NCBI GenBank assembly: GCA_905234655.1
Contig: CAJOJG010000011.1
Span: 1-62,834, forward strand
DNA: 62,834 nt
Reading direction: 5' to 3'
DNA from: an uncultured Bacteroidales bacterium
Lineage (GTDB): Bacteria > Bacteroidota > Bacteroidia > Bacteroidales > UBA3824
In this document: piece by piece, positions 9,219-18,270 of the stretch
How the letters are laid out: the number at the start of each line of letters is the position of its first letter
How positions within the stretch are numbered: position 1 is the stretch's first letter
The notes under the pieces: model-generated
Seen by the model: the letters and a program-made list of their open reading frames with translations, nothing else
What the model was told of the DNA's origin: nothing
Database searches by the model: none
Program-made: the position numbers and the translations under genes

Positions 9219-9332
9219 TAATTGACAATTGACAGTTGACAGTTGACAATGGACAATTGACAGTTGACAATGGATAATTAGGCATCCGCCGGAAGGCATT
9301 GTCAACTGTCAATTGTCAACTGTCAACTAAAA
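9218..9332 (+). repeat. TTGACAATTGACAG tandem and inverted repeat
   Basis: Downstream of the barrel gene a run of 7-base units (TTGACAA/TTGACAG) is repeated head to tail from about 9222 to 9275 and its reverse complement (TTGTCAACTGTCAA) follows from 9299 to 9328, separated by a short GC-rich spacer. Together they can form a long hairpin, which may end transcription from the barrel gene or simply be a Bacteroidota-type intergenic repeat. Related low-complexity units occur at 53697-53767. Confidence 0.75.
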
Positions 9333-9360
9333 AAATATTAACACTAAAAAGCAAAGCAAT

Positions 9361-10932
9361 ATGCGCACGACAGATTTTCTTGTAGTAGGCAGTGGGGTTG
9401 CCGGTCTGACTTTCGCGCTCAAGGCGGCGGAAATCGGCAAAGTACTCATCGTGACCAAAGCGTCGGTAACGGACGCCAACACCAATTTTGCACAGGGCGG
9501 CATCGCGGCCGTTACTGACATCACAGATTCATTCGAAAAACACATCCACGACACGATGGTGGCCGGCGACTTCCTATCGAAGGAAAACATCGTCAAGATT
9601 GTAGTCGAGGAAGCCCCCGCGCGAATCAAGGATCTCGTGGAATACGGCATCGACTTCGACCGCAGGCCCGACGGCTCGTTTGACCTTCACAAAGAGGGCG
9701 GGCACAGCGACTTCCGCATCCTTCACCACAAGGACAACACCGGATTCGAGGTGGAACGCGCACTCGTAGAGAAGGCGTCGCAGCACCCCAACATCACCAT
9801 CGTTGACCACCTTTTTGCGATGGAACTCATCACGCAGCACTACCTCGGCGAGACCTGCACCCGCTACGACGACAACATCGAGTGCTACGGCATCTACGCC
9901 CTCAACCGCCAGACCGAAAAAGTCGAGAAAATCCTCGCCAAAGTAACATACCTCGCCACCGGCGGCATCGGCAACATCTACCAAGTTACCACCAACCCCG
10001 TCATAGCCACCGGCGACGGCATCGCGATGGTCTACCGCGCCAAGGGCATCATCGACAACATGGAATTTGTGCAGTTCCACCCCACGTCGCTCTACCACCC
10101 CGGCGAGCGTCCGTCGTACCTCATCACCGAGGCGATGCGCGGATTTGGCGCAATATTGAAGACCCAGGACGGCAAGACCTTCATGGAAAAATACGACGAG
10201 CGCGGCTGCCTTGCGCCCCGCGACATCGTGGCACGCGCCATCGACAACGAGATGAAACTTCGTGGCGACGATTATGTTTATCTCGACGCTACGGTTACTG
10301 ATACAGAGGCACTTAAACAGCATTTCCCGAATATTTACTCTAAGTGCCTTTCCATCGGCATCGACATCACCAAACAGCCCATCCCCGTCGTTCCCGCAGC
10401 CCACTATCTCTGCGGCGGCATCCGCGTCGACGAGTACGGACGCACCACCATCAAGCACCTCTACGCCGGCGGCGAGACTTCATGCACCGGCCTTCACGGT
10501 GCCAATAGGCTGGCTTCCAACTCGTTGCTCGAGGCACTTGTATTTGCGCACCGCTCGGTGCAACATTCCAAGGATTTGATCAAGACACTCGATTTTTGCT
10601 ACGACATCCCCGAATGGAACGACGAAGGCACGGTAATCAACGAGGAAAACATCCTCATCACCCAGACCTTCAAAGAGTTGCAACAGATAATGACCTACTA
10701 CGTGGGCATCGTCCGCAGCAACCTTCGCATGAACCGCGCCCTCGACCGCCTCTACATCCTCTACAACGAGACCGAGGAACTTTACAAAAAGTCGAAGGTA
10801 ACGGTACCGCTCTGCGAACTTCGCAACGCCATCAACACCGCCTTCCTCGTCATCAAGTCGGCCCGCCGCCGCCGCGAAAGCATCGGCCTGCACTACAACA
10901 TCGACACGCCGAGAAGGGACAAGAAAAAGTAG
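9361..10932 (+). CDS. nadB: L-aspartate oxidase NadB
   Basis: First step of de novo NAD synthesis: oxidises L-aspartate to iminoaspartate with FAD, handing the product to NadA. 523 residues, normal for the family. The FAD dinucleotide-binding GSGVAGL lies at residues 10-16; TNFAQGGIAAV, the substrate-contacting HKEGGHSDFRILHHKD region, QFHPTSLY and the C-terminal flavin motif GGETSCTGLHGANRLASNSL are all present. The C-terminal helical domain ends in a basic tail. nadA and nadC are not in the window. A strong hairpin follows the stop codon. Confidence 0.97.
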   Translation: MRTTDFLVVGSGVAGLTFALKAAEIGKVLIVTKASVTDANTNFAQGGIAAVTDITDSFEKHIHDTMVAGDFLSKENIVKIVVEEAPARIKDLVEYGIDFDRRPDGSFDLHKEGGHSDFRILHHKDNTGFEVERALVEKASQHPNITIVDHLFAMELITQHYLGETCTRYDDNIECYGIYALNRQTEKVEKILAKVTYLATGGIGNIYQVTTNPVIATGDGIAMVYRAKGIIDNMEFVQFHPTSLYHPGERPSYLITEAMRGFGAILKTQDGKTFMEKYDERGCLAPRDIVARAIDNEMKLRGDDYVYLDATVTDTEALKQHFPNIYSKCLSIGIDITKQPIPVVPAAHYLCGGIRVDEYGRTTIKHLYAGGETSCTGLHGANRLASNSLLEALVFAHRSVQHSKDLIKTLDFCYDIPEWNDEGTVINEENILITQTFKELQQIMTYYVGIVRSNLRMNRALDRLYILYNETEELYKKSKVTVPLCELRNAINTAFLVIKSARRRRESIGLHYNIDTPRRDKKK

Positions 10933-10950
10933 GGTGGCAAATTTCAACAC

Positions 10951-11011
10951 CAAAAGAAGCCGTCTAAAAAGGCAACAGACAGCTTTCTGTCTTTTTGGAC
11001 GGCTTCTTTTG
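10951..11011 (+). terminator. Terminator-like hairpin after nadB
   Basis: CAAAAGAAGCCGTC at 10951-10964 pairs exactly with GACGGCTTCTTTTG at 10998-11011; the inner part (TAAAAAGGCAACAGACAG / CTGTCTTTTTG) can extend the stem. T-rich on the distal arm. Confidence 0.8.
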
Positions 11012-11027
11012 TAATTATAACTTGCCT

Positions 11028-11270
11028 TTCCGCTTCAGTTCTTCTTCCATGATTTGGAGTTTTCCCAAGATTTCCGAGCTGCATACGGTTTCGTATTCGG
11101 TAATGTGAAACTACTTTCCCAGTTTGTGTCACTTACTAACTAATAATTGTAAAGGTTCCCCACCGTCTCCGGGGCAAAGAGGTCTGTATTCGTCCCTTAT
11201 CGGCAGCGATTAATCAAATGCTGTTGTTGTTTAGCACATCGTCAAGGTCGAGGAAGATTATTGGTTTGAC
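11028..11270 (-). pseudogene. Fragments of a HAD-like protein
   Basis: Read on the minus strand, three short pieces in different frames resemble one small protein: PIIFLDLDDVLNNN (about 11265-11222), like the DxDGVLN start of HAD-fold phosphatase domains and followed directly by a stop; TNTDLFAPETVGNLYN (about 11197-11148), like the segment that follows in such proteins; and ITEYETVCSSEILGKLQ through a lysine-rich end (about 11110-11028), like a C-terminus. Stops and frame changes separate them. The identification rests on short motifs and is tentative; that the stretch is decayed coding DNA is more certain. Confidence 0.4.
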
Positions 11271-11574
11271 ATAATTCTTTGTGTTGGTTGTTTTTTAGTT
11301 CTTCAATCACCTTGTATATTAGAGCTGTATCTTGTTTATCTTTTGGGATATACGGATTATCATTTGGTTCCAATGCAATTTTAGCCATATCATGAAATTC
11401 TATCTCCCAAGCATTTCGAAATTCTATTTTATTAAAAAAATACGCATCATTGAAATTCTCAGGGAGCATGATTTGTTTGTTATTGTCTATTTGAAAAGCA
11501 GTAAGCAAACAACCATTAAAATGCTGATACATTTGTTCAAAAGCATTCAGATTCCAATTGTTATTTGGTTTCAT
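11242..11574 (-). CDS. Hypothetical protein, 110 residues, in decayed region
   Basis: A continuous frame starting MKPNNNWNLNAFEQMYQHF. Composition is Asn/Gln-rich and AT-rich compared with the GC-richer housekeeping genes around it, like the rest of this 11-13 kb stretch, suggesting acquired DNA. No domain recognised. Its C-terminus (CQTNNLPRP) overlaps, in another frame, the HAD-like FLDLDD fragment, so the last residues may be an artefact of truncation. It may be a remnant of a larger protein rather than a working gene. Confidence 0.4.
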   Translation of the reverse strand: MKPNNNWNLNAFEQMYQHFNGCLLTAFQIDNNKQIMLPENFNDAYFFNKIEFRNAWEIEFHDMAKIALEPNDNPYIPKDKQDTALIYKVIEELKNNQHKELCQTNNLPRP

Positions 11575-11608
11575 CGTATGTTTACGACATAAGGTCGTTA
11601 CATAACAA

Positions 11609-11756
11609 TTATCTGTGAAATATTTCTAAATACACATCTTTGGTGATTGTTACAACAGCAAAGTTGTCTATTGTTGCCAACATAGATTCAATTGCACCAA
11701 GAAAGGTATCAGCAATAATTTGGTTTTCGCATGTATTATTGTATTTGATGTGAAAA
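11609..11756 (-). pseudogene. Short coding remnant after the helicase fragment
   Basis: Immediately after the stop at 11757-11759 the same frame continues without a start codon for about 48 codons (NTCENQIIADTFLGAIESM through TITKDVYLEIFHR) to a stop at 11609. It has normal amino-acid composition and a helix/strand pattern, so it may be the end of a longer gene whose front is gone. No family recognised. Confidence 0.3.
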
Positions 11757-12915
11757 TTTCAATTATTAACTGTTGTGTGAAGTATTTGGTTTCTGATGTC
11801 CTGCGGCGAATTGTTTTGAGGTGTTGCACTCATCAAGCCGACAAAAGGCGGTTTCCCTGTCTGTTGTGTTATATTGTCGATAAGGGAATCGAGGGCACGG
11901 TATTTTTGTGTTGACGAGTTGCGGAAATTATGGCTTTCGTCAATCATTATCAGCCCGAAATTCTCGGAAGGCAATGCCGTCTCGAATTCATCGCCATCAA
12001 AATCTTCGTTGCCGACTTCTTGATTTTCAAGTTTGCCTATGCTGCCTGATGTAACGATGGTGATATAATCTGACATTTTGTGTCGAGCATCGCGGTCAAA
12101 TTTTTGGGAAGGTAGTTTCGTATTTGTGCGGTTACACTTTGGTCTGTAAGGTCTCCGAAGTATGTCTGCAAATATTTGATATACACTTCGTAGGGCGTCA
12201 TCTTGAAAGCGTTGCCAGGCTTTTCTTTCGTGGCAGTGTCCACTATGGGAGTAGGTTTCAACACCTGTTCCAAAAAAGTTTTGTTCCACGGTTCCGATGT
12301 CTCCCACATTTCTTTGAACCACAAGTAGTATGTTTTGTGATTTGGTACCGGTGTCCGTCCTAATATTAAGTTGACTTCTGTTTCCAAGTGATTTAGTTCG
12401 GCATTGTCTGTAAGTCCTTTTTCTGTGAAATTTGAACTTCCAATTATGCCGTATCCCTCGCCTTCGTCAAATCCGTCGAAAATATAGCATTTGGAATGTA
12501 GGAAATGAGTTTCGTCGTTTTTGTTTTTTCTGAAAACGCGAATTTCTATTTTGGAGGAGTCATTGTCGGTACAGTTATCCAAAAGAAGGTTGATTGCTTT
12601 TTTAAATTGGTCTTTTGGTTCGAGATTACAAAGGTCTGTATGTATGTAGTCTTCGGGGTACTTCATACTTTTGTGCTTTGGCGAAGTTACCTATGAAGCA
12701 TATATCATAGGATCTTTACCGATAAGTAATTGAATTTTAGTGCCTTCTTTTGTCAAGAAATTTTCTATGACATCTGCAAGTAGGGCGAGACCGGGAATGT
12801 CCCAATAACCCGTTGCTATCCGCACGGTCTTAATACTATTTGTGTTGAAACATTCTTTGAGTGCATAAAGCATCGAAAGACGTTCTGAGGAGTTGTCAAT
12901 TAAGATTCTTTGCAT
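11757..12915 (-). pseudogene. PLD-domain helicase, broken by nonsense codon and deletions
   Basis: The protein starts MQRILIDNSSERL (ATG 12915) and runs through VRIATGYWDIPG and IQLLIGKDP, then meets an in-frame TAG at 12691-12693. The same frame continues with KYPEDYIHTDL and a phospholipase-D-type HxK motif (FLHSKCYIFDGF, GIIGSSNFTEKGL) to about 12080. A frame change then joins it to a helicase fragment with motif II DESHNFRNS and motif III LMSATPQNN, but the Walker A segment and everything after motif III are missing. Intact relatives are about 1000 residues with an N-terminal PLD nuclease followed by an SNF2/DEAD helicase and often belong to defence loci. The nonsense codon is one base from CAG (Gln). 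Confidence 0.85.
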
Positions 12916-12989
12916 CTCTTTATTTATTATAAGGTGTACACTGTGGCACAAAGGTAATATTTATTTTGCGAAATGACAAATGATCCCCT

Positions 12990-14636
12990 TCATTCCCCTA
13001 ACTTCATCGTTTCTGCCTTCAGTTCCTTGTGGAGAATAAGGAGGCCGATGAGGTTTGGCATAGACATCAGGACGACGCCGATGGACGAAATGTACCAGAC
13101 TACTGATGTGTCGGCGAATGAGGCAATGAAAAAGCCAATGACGTAGATGATGCGGAATGGCACGACGGATTTCGGTCCAAACATGAACGTCGTGGCGCGG
13201 TCGCCGTAGTAGCACCAGGCTATTGATGTCGAGAACGCGAACAGAAGCAGTGACAGTGTGACTATGTACTCCCCAAAGTCGCCAAACCAGCTCGACGAGA
13301 ATGCCTTTATCGTGAGCGGCGCGCTGTGTATCAGGGATTTGCCGGAGATTATAATGCCGCTGGCGTTGGGCTTTCCGTTCGAGACGGTGATCTCGCCGCT
13401 GAAAGGCTGGCCGTCTTTGGTGAACACAATGTCCTCGGCTACAGACTGGGCGTGGAGCATAGTCCATTTGCCGGGCTGCGCGACGCCGTTGTCGATGGTG
13501 AGGATGCCGTTGTAATGGGAATCTTTATTTTTCATTGCATCACATAACGCGCTGGCATCGTGGTCGTTAGTGTTTAGAATAACGATGTCGGCCTGTTGGA
13601 AGACGTTCTGAAACTTGTCTTTCCAAACTCCAGACGACACAATCATCAACCCCGTGAGCGAGCATATAATCACAGTGTCTATAAAGGGCTCCAACATCGC
13701 CACAAGCCCTTCCTGCGCCGGAAGTTTGCATCGGGCGGTGGCGTGTGCGATTGGCGCGCTGCCCTGTCCGGCCTCGTTTGAAAAAAGTCCACGGTTAATG
13801 CCGCGCGACATTGCTAATGCAACTGTGCCGCCGAGGAATCCGCCGGTTGCCGCTGTGCCGGTGAACACGTCGCCAAAAACTGACTTTATCCCCGGCAAAA
13901 GATTGTCTATGTGGTAGATGATGACGACCGACGCGCCTATGAAGTAGAGTATGGCCATGAACGGCACAATCTTTTCCGTGACTGTCACAATCCTCTTTAT
14001 GCCGCCCAAAACTACCGCAGCAAGCGCGAGCGCAAGCACTGCGCCCGTGGCAATCTGCGGGATGCTGAAAGTCTCGCGCATGGCGGTGGCGATGTTGTTG
14101 ATTTGAGGAAGGTTGCCGGTGCCGAATGCACATATTATGGTACATGCCGAGAATATGAGCGCAATGACATGGCCGGTACGGATTTCGCGGTCTTTGTGGT
14201 TGATGTTCAGGCGTTTGTCCATGTAGAACATCGGGCCGCCGGCCATGGTTCCGTCGGGCAGCTTAATGCGGTATTTGTGGCTGAGGGTCACTTCGCCATA
14301 TTTAGTCGCCATGCCGATAAGTGCCGTCACTACCATCCAAAAAAGTGCCGCCGGACCGCCGATGTGTATCGCCATCGCCACACCGGCAATGTTGCCTGTG
14401 CCGACTGTGCCGGACAATGCTGTCGAAAGTGCCTGAAAATGAGAGGTGTCGCCTTCGTGGTGGTCGTGGTCGTAGTGACCGCGCAATGTCCGGCACGCCT
14501 TGCCAAAATACCGTATCTGCGGAAAGCCGAGATATATCGTCAGGAACACGCCGGTTCCGAGCAGCGTGTATATAAAGACTGGATGTACACTGATGTAGCC
14601 GTCGAGCCACGCCAATATGTCAACGATGGATTGCAT
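12990..14636 (-). CDS. AGCS-family sodium:alanine/amino-acid symporter
   Basis: Inner-membrane transporter that brings in alanine or glycine with sodium. 548 residues against roughly 450-480 for ordinary members. Hallmarks: GTGNIAGVAMAIHIGGPAALFW, the AGGPMFYMD loop, and the GLFSNEAGQGSAPIAHATA signature. About ten transmembrane helices. The extra length is an insert of about 100 residues (roughly residues 325-435, from the GVWKDKFQNV region to IKAFSSSWFGDFGEY) that is hydrophilic and contains beta-rich repeats such as MLHAQSVAEDIVFTKDGQPF. The insert lies between two membrane spans. Single gene, separated from carbonic anhydrase by 55 bases. Confidence 0.93.
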   Translation of the reverse strand: MQSIVDILAWLDGYISVHPVFIYTLLGTGVFLTIYLGFPQIRYFGKACRTLRGHYDHDHHEGDTSHFQALSTALSGTVGTGNIAGVAMAIHIGGPAALFWMVVTALIGMATKYGEVTLSHKYRIKLPDGTMAGGPMFYMDKRLNINHKDREIRTGHVIALIFSACTIICAFGTGNLPQINNIATAMRETFSIPQIATGAVLALALAAVVLGGIKRIVTVTEKIVPFMAILYFIGASVVIIYHIDNLLPGIKSVFGDVFTGTAATGGFLGGTVALAMSRGINRGLFSNEAGQGSAPIAHATARCKLPAQEGLVAMLEPFIDTVIICSLTGLMIVSSGVWKDKFQNVFQQADIVILNTNDHDASALCDAMKNKDSHYNGILTIDNGVAQPGKWTMLHAQSVAEDIVFTKDGQPFSGEITVSNGKPNASGIIISGKSLIHSAPLTIKAFSSSWFGDFGEYIVTLSLLLFAFSTSIAWCYYGDRATTFMFGPKSVVPFRIIYVIGFFIASFADTSVVWYISSIGVVLMSMPNLIGLLILHKELKAETMKLGE

Positions 14637-14691
14637 TTTTTACATTTGATTTTGCCGCAAATGTACGTAAAAAAATCAATTCTGACAAATA

Positions 14692-15246
14692 TTATGCTAT
14701 TTCGGTTAAAGCACCAGTCACACTGTCAATGATGAACCCTCTGACTGTCACGTCTTTCGCCATCAGCGGATGGTTTGTTATTGTGTCCACTGTCTTCCTT
14801 ACGGATTCCTCAGTGTCGTGGAATCCTTCGAGCCAGTGGTCGAGGTCTATGCCGCAGCGTGATATTGTGTCGAAGACCGTGGGCTCGATGCCGCGTTCAG
14901 TCATGTGACCTTCGAACTCCTTGAAGCTCATGTGGCATGCGCCGCAGTGGCTGTGCGCGACGACCATTATTTCGGTAACGCCGAGTTCGTAGACTGCCAC
15001 AAGCAGGCTGCGCATCGCGCTGTCGAATGGCGCGATGACAAGTCCGCCGGCATTCTTGATTATTTTTGCATCGCCGTTTTTCAGTCCCAACGCTGCGGGC
15101 AGGAGTTCTGTCAGGCGTGTGTCCATGCACGAAAGCACGGCAAGTTTCTTGTCCGGGTACTTCGATGTGATGAACTTTTCATAGCCCTTTTGAGCCACGA
15201 AATCTTTGTTAAAAGTCAGTATTGAATCTATCATGGTGTCTGTCAT
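14692..15246 (-). CDS. Beta-class carbonic anhydrase
   Basis: Interconverts CO2 and bicarbonate. 184 residues from the ATG at 15246; an ATG at 15264 would add MRLKIK. Zinc ligands are seen in CMDTR (Cys, with the Asp-Arg dyad) and HSHCGAC (His and Cys); the spacing and the KNAGG segment fit the small cytosolic type of beta-carbonic anhydrase. The last residues (DSVTGALTEIA) match the usual end of the family. It may support carboxylation steps or CO2 assimilation under anaerobic growth. Same strand as the symporter, so the two could share a transcript. Confidence 0.9.
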   Translation of the reverse strand: MTDTMIDSILTFNKDFVAQKGYEKFITSKYPDKKLAVLSCMDTRLTELLPAALGLKNGDAKIIKNAGGLVIAPFDSAMRSLLVAVYELGVTEIMVVAHSHCGACHMSFKEFEGHMTERGIEPTVFDTISRCGIDLDHWLEGFHDTEESVRKTVDTITNHPLMAKDVTVRGFIIDSVTGALTEIA

Positions 15247-15382
15247 TTTAATTTTAAGCCTCATTATCCTGCAAAGTTAACGCAAAAAACAAGCATACAA
15301 AAAATATCTGAAAAATATTTGCAAAAAAATTTGGCGGTTTAAAAAAAACGCTTTACCTTTGCATCGTCAAAACAGAAACGAC

Positions 15383-15455
15383 TGCCCGATGGTGTAATTG
15401 GCAACACGTCTGACTCTGGATCAGAAGAGCCCAGGTTCGAACCCTGGTCGGGCAA
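15383..15455 (+). tRNA. tRNA-Gln (CTG)
   Basis: Acceptor TGCCCGA/TCGGGCA, anticodon stem TCTGA/TCAGA enclosing CTCTGGA with anticodon CTG, T arm CCAGG-TTCGAAC-CCTGG. CCA is not encoded. Confidence 0.95.
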
Positions 15456-15542
15456 CTAAACAACAGAATTTGAATGGCAGGTCAATTCTCCGCAGAGAGT
15501 TGACCTTTTCCATTGTTACATAACCCCTAAACCTGCCGAGCC

Positions 15543-17126
15543 ATGGAAATGAAAAACATACTTGTAGTGGACGATAGCATATCCAACCTGTTGCTAATCA
15601 AGGATATTCTGTCAAGTAACCCCGAATACAACGTCATCTGTGAGAAGGATGGCGACCGGGTGTTGCAACAGTTGAACGCGAACAAGATAGACCTGATGCT
15701 GCTCGACATCATGATGCCTAAGGTCGATGGCTACGAGGTGTGCAGGCATGTAAAGGAAGACGCTGGCTTTAAGGACATCCCCATCATATTCCTGACGGCT
15801 AAGGTAGATGAGGCGAGCCTTTTGAGGGGCTTCGAGTGCGGGGCGGTGGACTATATAAAGAAGCCATTCCTAATCTCCGAGCTCATGGCGCGCGTAAAGA
15901 CGCACATCACGCTCAAGAAGACAAACGAAAAGCTTAAAAACGAGCTTTTCAAACATTCCATAACACAGCAGAACCTCTTGAACTCTCAAAACGAACTGAC
16001 GATACGCAACAACATCGCCCAATATTTCCTCACCGACAAGGGCGACGAGGTTTACCCGAAACTTTTGGAAGAGATTTTGAAATACGTGTCGATGGACTAC
16101 GGCGCAATTGGATATATCGACAACATATACAGCGACGACGACACTGACGTCAGGCACCTCGTATGCCCGGCGATATATTCGGGCGCGATAGAAAGCGACA
16201 AGAACTACACATTTGCCATTGAGGACATCGGCGACGTCGCGCTCGCCGCTATACGCCGCCAGACCATCATCCAAAAAAACAACGTCTCCAAGTTGTTCTT
16301 CACGAATGAGGAAGTGACCTGCATGATTGCGTCGCCCATCATCTACCACGAGAAGTTGATAGGCTTAATCGCTTGTGCCTCAAGGGAAAATGACTATGCT
16401 GAAAAGTCCAAGCAAAAGCTTCAGAGCATATCGGGATTTATAGCCCCGGCGATATATAACCGAATCCATGACGCTAACGAAAACGCCAAACTCATCAAGT
16501 CTGTAGCCGTGACGCAGGAGCAGGAGCGCGCGCGTTTTGTCAAGGACATACACGACGGACTCGGCTCGTACCTGACGACACTCACGACGTACATAAGCAT
16601 CATCAAGTCCGGGATGCTCGATGCCCAGGAATATAACAACATGCTCGACGACATGTCCAATATTGTAGTCGAGATGGCCAATGAGGCGCGTAATATCGCC
16701 AACAACCTCCACCCCGACATCATTGCGAAACTTGGGCTTGTGGACAGTATAAAGTACCAGTTCAGCCGTCTGTATGTTATGAACCGTAACACGAAACTGA
16801 ACTTTGACTATGCTGGTTATGTAGATTTGGAGTCGCAGGACGTGCAGACGGAGCTGTACCATATCGCCTGCGAGCTGATGAACAATGCGTTCAAGTATGC
16901 CCATGCGACCCAAATAGACATCGTCCTCGAGTCCGATGGAAAGAATGTGTCGTTCAAATACCACGATGACGGCGTGGGTTTTGACGTTGAGAAGACGATG
17001 CAGCGTATAAAGGGCAAAAAATCTTCCGGCTTGATTAATATCCGCGAGCGTATTTCCAAGCTCAACGGCACAATCACGATGGAGTCGCGCCCCCACGGTG
17101 GAATGACCTTGGCGGTGGAGATTTAG
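15543..17126 (+). CDS. Hybrid receiver-GAF-HisKA_3 sensor kinase
   Basis: Cytoplasmic signalling protein of 527 residues with no membrane span. Order: receiver domain (1-120; acidic DD at 10-11, phospho-acceptor Asp55 in LLDIMMP, Lys in IKKPF), a short coiled coil, a GAF-like domain (about 160-305), and a NarX/DegS-type kinase: HisKA_3 H-box DIHDGLGS with His337, then an HATPase domain with the N-box (ELMNNAFKYAHA) and G-boxes (DDGVGFD, SSGLINIRERI). Having the receiver at the N-terminus means it probably takes a phosphate from another kinase and controls its own kinase domain. The partner LuxR-type response regulator is not adjacent. The gene sits alone after tRNA-Gln. Confidence 0.9.
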   Translation: MEMKNILVVDDSISNLLLIKDILSSNPEYNVICEKDGDRVLQQLNANKIDLMLLDIMMPKVDGYEVCRHVKEDAGFKDIPIIFLTAKVDEASLLRGFECGAVDYIKKPFLISELMARVKTHITLKKTNEKLKNELFKHSITQQNLLNSQNELTIRNNIAQYFLTDKGDEVYPKLLEEILKYVSMDYGAIGYIDNIYSDDDTDVRHLVCPAIYSGAIESDKNYTFAIEDIGDVALAAIRRQTIIQKNNVSKLFFTNEEVTCMIASPIIYHEKLIGLIACASRENDYAEKSKQKLQSISGFIAPAIYNRIHDANENAKLIKSVAVTQEQERARFVKDIHDGLGSYLTTLTTYISIIKSGMLDAQEYNNMLDDMSNIVVEMANEARNIANNLHPDIIAKLGLVDSIKYQFSRLYVMNRNTKLNFDYAGYVDLESQDVQTELYHIACELMNNAFKYAHATQIDIVLESDGKNVSFKYHDDGVGFDVEKTMQRIKGKKSSGLINIRERISKLNGTITMESRPHGGMTLAVEI

Positions 17127-17161
17127 CGATTTGTTGATTTTGAGATTTGTTGATTTTTGAT

Positions 17162-17581
17162 TTAGGTAAGGTCGTCGAGGTCGTCGTCGATGTCTAAGTC
17201 GAAGTCGTCTTCTTCGTAGAACTTGTCGATGTCGCGGCGGTCTTTTTTTGTCGGGCGGCCGGCGCCACGGTCACGGACACCAAACGACACACGTGACATT
17301 TCTTTCATCATCTTTAGTTTGAAAAGGTCGTCCTGAGATGTCGTCTCGGTGATATAGTCCGCCACTTTTGCTGCGCCGACACGCGATTTAAGCAGTGCCA
17401 ATATCTTGTAGCTGCGGAAAACCGGGTTTGACTTTACGGAAACCTCGTCGCCTTCCTTGACTTCACGCGATGGCTTTACGGCGACACCATTCACCAAGAC
17501 CCGCCCACGGTCACAGGCATCGGCAGCAACCGTCCTGGTCTTGAACAACCTGACACAGAATAAAAATTTGTCTACGCGCAT
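17162..17581 (-). CDS. S4-domain RNA-binding protein (Hsp15-like)
   Basis: 139 residues. N-terminal S4 fold: MRVDKFLFCVRLFKTRTVA and the VLVNGVAVKPSREVKEGDEV strand pair. E. coli Hsp15 binds 50S subunits with stalled nascent chains and this gene often lies near pth/rplY in Bacteroidota. The C-terminus has the GAGRPTKKDRRDIDKF motif followed by an acidic tail of Asp/Glu residues. Co-directional with pth and rplY. Confidence 0.88.
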   Translation of the reverse strand: MRVDKFLFCVRLFKTRTVAADACDRGRVLVNGVAVKPSREVKEGDEVSVKSNPVFRSYKILALLKSRVGAAKVADYITETTSQDDLFKLKMMKEMSRVSFGVRDRGAGRPTKKDRRDIDKFYEEDDFDLDIDDDLDDLT

Positions 17582-17651
17582 GATTCTCCTTTACTGTTTA
17601 ATCTCTCATCTTCTCTAATCTTTCCTCGTTCCTCATTCCTCTTTCCTGCTC

Positions 17652-18215
17652 TCACTTTCCGTTATACGTATTCATGGCACGTTGGATGCCTTCGAGGACA
17701 AAGCATTGGATTGCCTGGTTGGTCACTTCGGTGCGGTTCGAGATTCTCATCTGTTTCTCGACGCTCCATTTTCCGAGCACGAAGTCAACTTGGTGGCCTT
17801 TGGGAAAGTCATTGCCAATGCCGAACCTCAGCCGCGCATAATTCTGTGTGCCAAGCATTTCAGTGATGCTTTTAAGCCCGTTATGCCCGGCCTCGGAGCC
17901 GCCAGCCCTCATCCTTATTGCGCAAAACGGCAACGCCAAGTCGTCGACGATGACGAGGACATTCTCTAACGGAATGTCTTCCTCCTTCATCCAATAGTTG
18001 ACCGCGCGGCCGGAGAGGTTCATGAATGTCGTTGGTTTTATGAGGACTAACTGCCTTCCGCGACACTTTGTATATGCCACTGACGCAAGCCTTCCGCTAC
18101 TAAAAACAGCGCCCGACTCCTTCGCAAAGGCGTCGAGCACCATAAAACCAATATTATGTCTCGTATTCTCGTACTCGGCGCCGATATTGCCGAGCCCAAC
18201 AATAAGATATTTCAA
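17652..18215 (-). CDS. pth: Peptidyl-tRNA hydrolase
   Basis: Releases tRNA from peptidyl-tRNAs that drop off ribosomes. 187 residues. Signature MKYLIVGLGNIGAEYENTRHN with the catalytic His20 of TRHNIGF, the LIKPTTFMNLSG strand with Asn, and VDDLALPF plus RMRAGGSEAGHNGLKSI follow in order. Normal length. Middle gene of the rplY-pth-S4 block; the 70-base gap to the S4 gene is a pyrimidine-rich CT stretch. Confidence 0.97.
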   Translation of the reverse strand: MKYLIVGLGNIGAEYENTRHNIGFMVLDAFAKESGAVFSSGRLASVAYTKCRGRQLVLIKPTTFMNLSGRAVNYWMKEEDIPLENVLVIVDDLALPFCAIRMRAGGSEAGHNGLKSITEMLGTQNYARLRFGIGNDFPKGHQVDFVLGKWSVEKQMRISNRTEVTNQAIQCFVLEGIQRAMNTYNGK

Positions 18216-18270
18216 GACTTTAAATTATGTTTTTTTTACTGTGGTTACTTAAAGTAGTAGTGCAAGCCTA

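Noticed and set aside
9218..9332. CRISPR or origin iterons
   Set aside because: Units are 7 bases, tandem without spacers and mirrored; no replication or cas gene nearby.
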